A stretch of DNA of 16,588 nucleotides from DATAFO01 sp046728015 (GTDB taxonomy: Bacteria; Actinomycetota; Thermoleophilia; Solirubrobacterales; 70-9). The notes beneath the pieces were generated by a model, which worked only from the letters and a program-made list of their open reading frames with translations, ran no database searches and was not told the DNA's origin. This document shows, in pieces, positions 15,589 through 16,588 of this stretch. Position numbers and translations under genes: made by a program. Position 1 is the stretch's first letter. Every line of letters starts with the position of its first letter. The stretch covers positions 1 to 16,588 of the forward strand of contig JBKPDQ010000181.1 in NCBI GenBank assembly GCA_046728015.1. Direction: 5' to 3'.

Positions 15589-16430
15589 TCGACGCCCACC
15601 TGCACGTGTGGGACCTCGCGCGCAGTGAGTACGCGTGGCTCACGCCGGACCTCGGCCCGCTGCACGCGACCTTCACGCCCGAGCAGGCGCGCACCGAGCT
15701 GGAGGCGGCCGGTATCGCGTCGGCGGTGCTCGTCCAGGCCGAGGACTCCGAGCGCGACACGGAGCTCATGCTCGAGGCCGCTCGCCGGCATCCATGGATC
15801 GCCGGCGTCGTCGGCTGGGTGCAGCTCGACAACCCCGCAGTGGCCGAGCGCCAGCTCGATCGCCGGCAGGAGGACCCGAGCTTCCGCGGCGTGCGCCACC
15901 TCGTGCACGACGACCCCCGCGACGACTTCCTCCTTCTTCCGTCCGTCCGGCGGTCGCTCCGGCAGCTGGCCGAGCGCGGCATCCCGTTCGACGTACCTGA
16001 CGCCTGGCCGCGGCACCTGGCCGCGACGGCGGACCTGGCGGCGGCGCTGCCAGGCCTGCGGATCGTCGTCGACCACCTCGGCAAGCCGCCCTTCGGCGGC
16101 GCCGACTGGGAGCGCTGGCGCGCCAGGCTGTGCGAGGTCGCCGCGCACCCGAACACGACCGCCAAGGTGTCCGGCCTGCAGGTCCCGGGCCGGCCGTTCA
16201 CCATCGACGAGGTGCGTCCTGCCTGGGAGGTCGCGCTCGAGTTGTTCGGGCCGGCGCGGCTCATGTGGGGCAGCGATTGGCCGCTCACGGTGCTCGTCGG
16301 CGGCTACGGCCGAGCGTGGGAGGTGATGTCATCGCTCGTCGCGGAGCTGACGCCGGACGAGCAGGCGCTGATCCTCTCCGGGACGGCGACGTCGGTCTAC
16401 GGGCTGGTCCGGGACGGCACGCCGCGCTGA
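15564..16430 (+). CDS. L-fuconolactonase (amidohydrolase family)
   Basis: 288 residues. The N-terminal VVDAHLHVWDL gives the metal-binding HxH (H12, H14). Further amidohydrolase-2 motifs are IVVDHLGKPP (167-176, H171), TAKVSGL (K201) and MWGSDWPL (234-241, D238), all as in L-fucono-1,5-lactonases. It hydrolyses the lactone made by the dehydrogenase to L-fuconate, the substrate of the dehydratase in the same operon. The start was chosen as GTG 15564 because GGAGG at 15555-15559 lies four bases upstream and because no start codon lies between the preceding stop and the conserved VVDAH. The gene therefore overlaps the dehydrogenase by 25 bp in another frame. L-rhamnonolactonase is a close alternative, but the neighbours favour fuconolactone. 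Confidence 0.9.
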   Translation: MGRTRRTVVDAHLHVWDLARSEYAWLTPDLGPLHATFTPEQARTELEAAGIASAVLVQAEDSERDTELMLEAARRHPWIAGVVGWVQLDNPAVAERQLDRRQEDPSFRGVRHLVHDDPRDDFLLLPSVRRSLRQLAERGIPFDVPDAWPRHLAATADLAAALPGLRIVVDHLGKPPFGGADWERWRARLCEVAAHPNTTAKVSGLQVPGRPFTIDEVRPAWEVALELFGPARLMWGSDWPLTVLVGGYGRAWEVMSSLVAELTPDEQALILSGTATSVYGLVRDGTPR

Positions 16431-16431
16431 A

Positions 16432-16447
16432 ACATCTGATGTATGGT
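16432..16447 (+). promoter_or_regulatory. Perfect ACATCTGATGT operator with overlapping -10-like element before fucU
   Basis: ACATC-T-GATGT (16432-16442) is a perfect 5-1-5 inverted repeat one base after the lactonase stop. It overlaps TATGGT (16442-16447), a possible -10 with a leader of about 40 nt to the fucU GTG. No convincing -35 is seen. It is the best copy of the repeat found near both glycosidase genes and suggests a regulated internal promoter starting a second transcript at fucU. Confidence 0.6.
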
Positions 16448-16491
16448 GCTGGCACGGTCGTCGTCCGGGTCGAACGAGGGAGAGCAGGACC

Positions 16492-16588
16492 GTGCTGACG
16501 TCAATCCATCCGATCCTCACCGGGAGCCTGCTGGCGCACCTGGACGCGATGGGGCACTCGGATGCGCTGGTCCTCGCCGACGCGCACT
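16492..16588 (+). CDS. fucU: L-fucose mutarotase (RbsD/FucU family), N-terminal part
   Basis: The frame is cut by the right edge after 32 codons. It reads from a GTG start: LTSIHPILTGSLLAHLDAMG, then HSDALVLADAH. This matches the start of FucU/RbsD proteins, including the conserved MGHxD and the DAH/DAN before the expected FPA; here serine replaces the common glycine in MGHGD. FucU interconverts the alpha and beta anomers of L-fucose, which would supply both the isomerase and the dehydrogenase. GGGAG (16478-16482) and AGGA (16486-16489) precede the GTG. It sits behind the perfect ACATCTGATGT repeat and probably opens a new transcription unit running out of the window. Confidence 0.85.
   Translation, partial: MLTSIHPILTGSLLAHLDAMGHSDALVLADAH

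Noticed and set aside
1..16588. CRISPR arrays, tRNA or rRNA genes, insertion sequences, att sites.
   Set aside because: No regularly spaced direct repeats, cloverleaf-like segments, transposase motifs or terminal inverted repeats were recognised by reading.

Overview
The window is a very GC-rich stretch whose coding frames favour G/C at third positions. The protein families (SQR-like flavoprotein, TetR/MMPL pair, Tat-exported glycosidases, FGGY kinase, oxidative L-fucose enzymes) point to a high-GC actinobacterium, possibly of the soil Solirubrobacter/Conexibacter type. That taxon is an inference, since no rRNA or tRNA is present.

Positions 1-4717 hold four genes with no visible link to sugar use: the C-terminal part of a sulfide:quinone-reductase-like FAD protein, a TetR repressor divergent from an MMPL/RND membrane exporter, and an orphan response-regulator-like protein. 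The arginine/proline-rich tail of that regulator lies opposite a short minus-strand frame that encodes a convincing signal peptide.

From about 4718 to the right edge the window is a fucose-utilisation locus. Two exported glycosidases, a modular GH29-like protein (+) and a Tat-exported GH95-like protein (-), converge tail to tail and probably release L-fucose from fucosylated glycans outside the cell. A minus-strand pair, FGGY kinase then L-fucose-isomerase-like protein (ATGA overlap), is the core of an isomerase/kinase route. Divergent from it, three overlapping plus-strand genes encode L-fuconate dehydratase, an aldo/keto reductase of the L-fucose dehydrogenase type and an L-fuconolactonase, the core of the oxidative non-phosphorylating route. 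The start of fucU (L-fucose mutarotase) is cut by the right edge. No sugar transporter, terminal aldolase or dedicated sugar regulator lies inside the window.

The most interesting unlisted signal is a short inverted repeat, ACATCNGATGT. It occurs once perfectly (upstream of fucU) and three times with one mismatch (upstream of the GH29 gene and twice around the GH95 promoter). All four copies are intergenic and next to fucose genes, and one sits just downstream of a good TTGACA-17-TACCGT promoter. It looks like the operator of an unidentified fucose-responsive repressor that links the glycosidases to intracellular catabolism.
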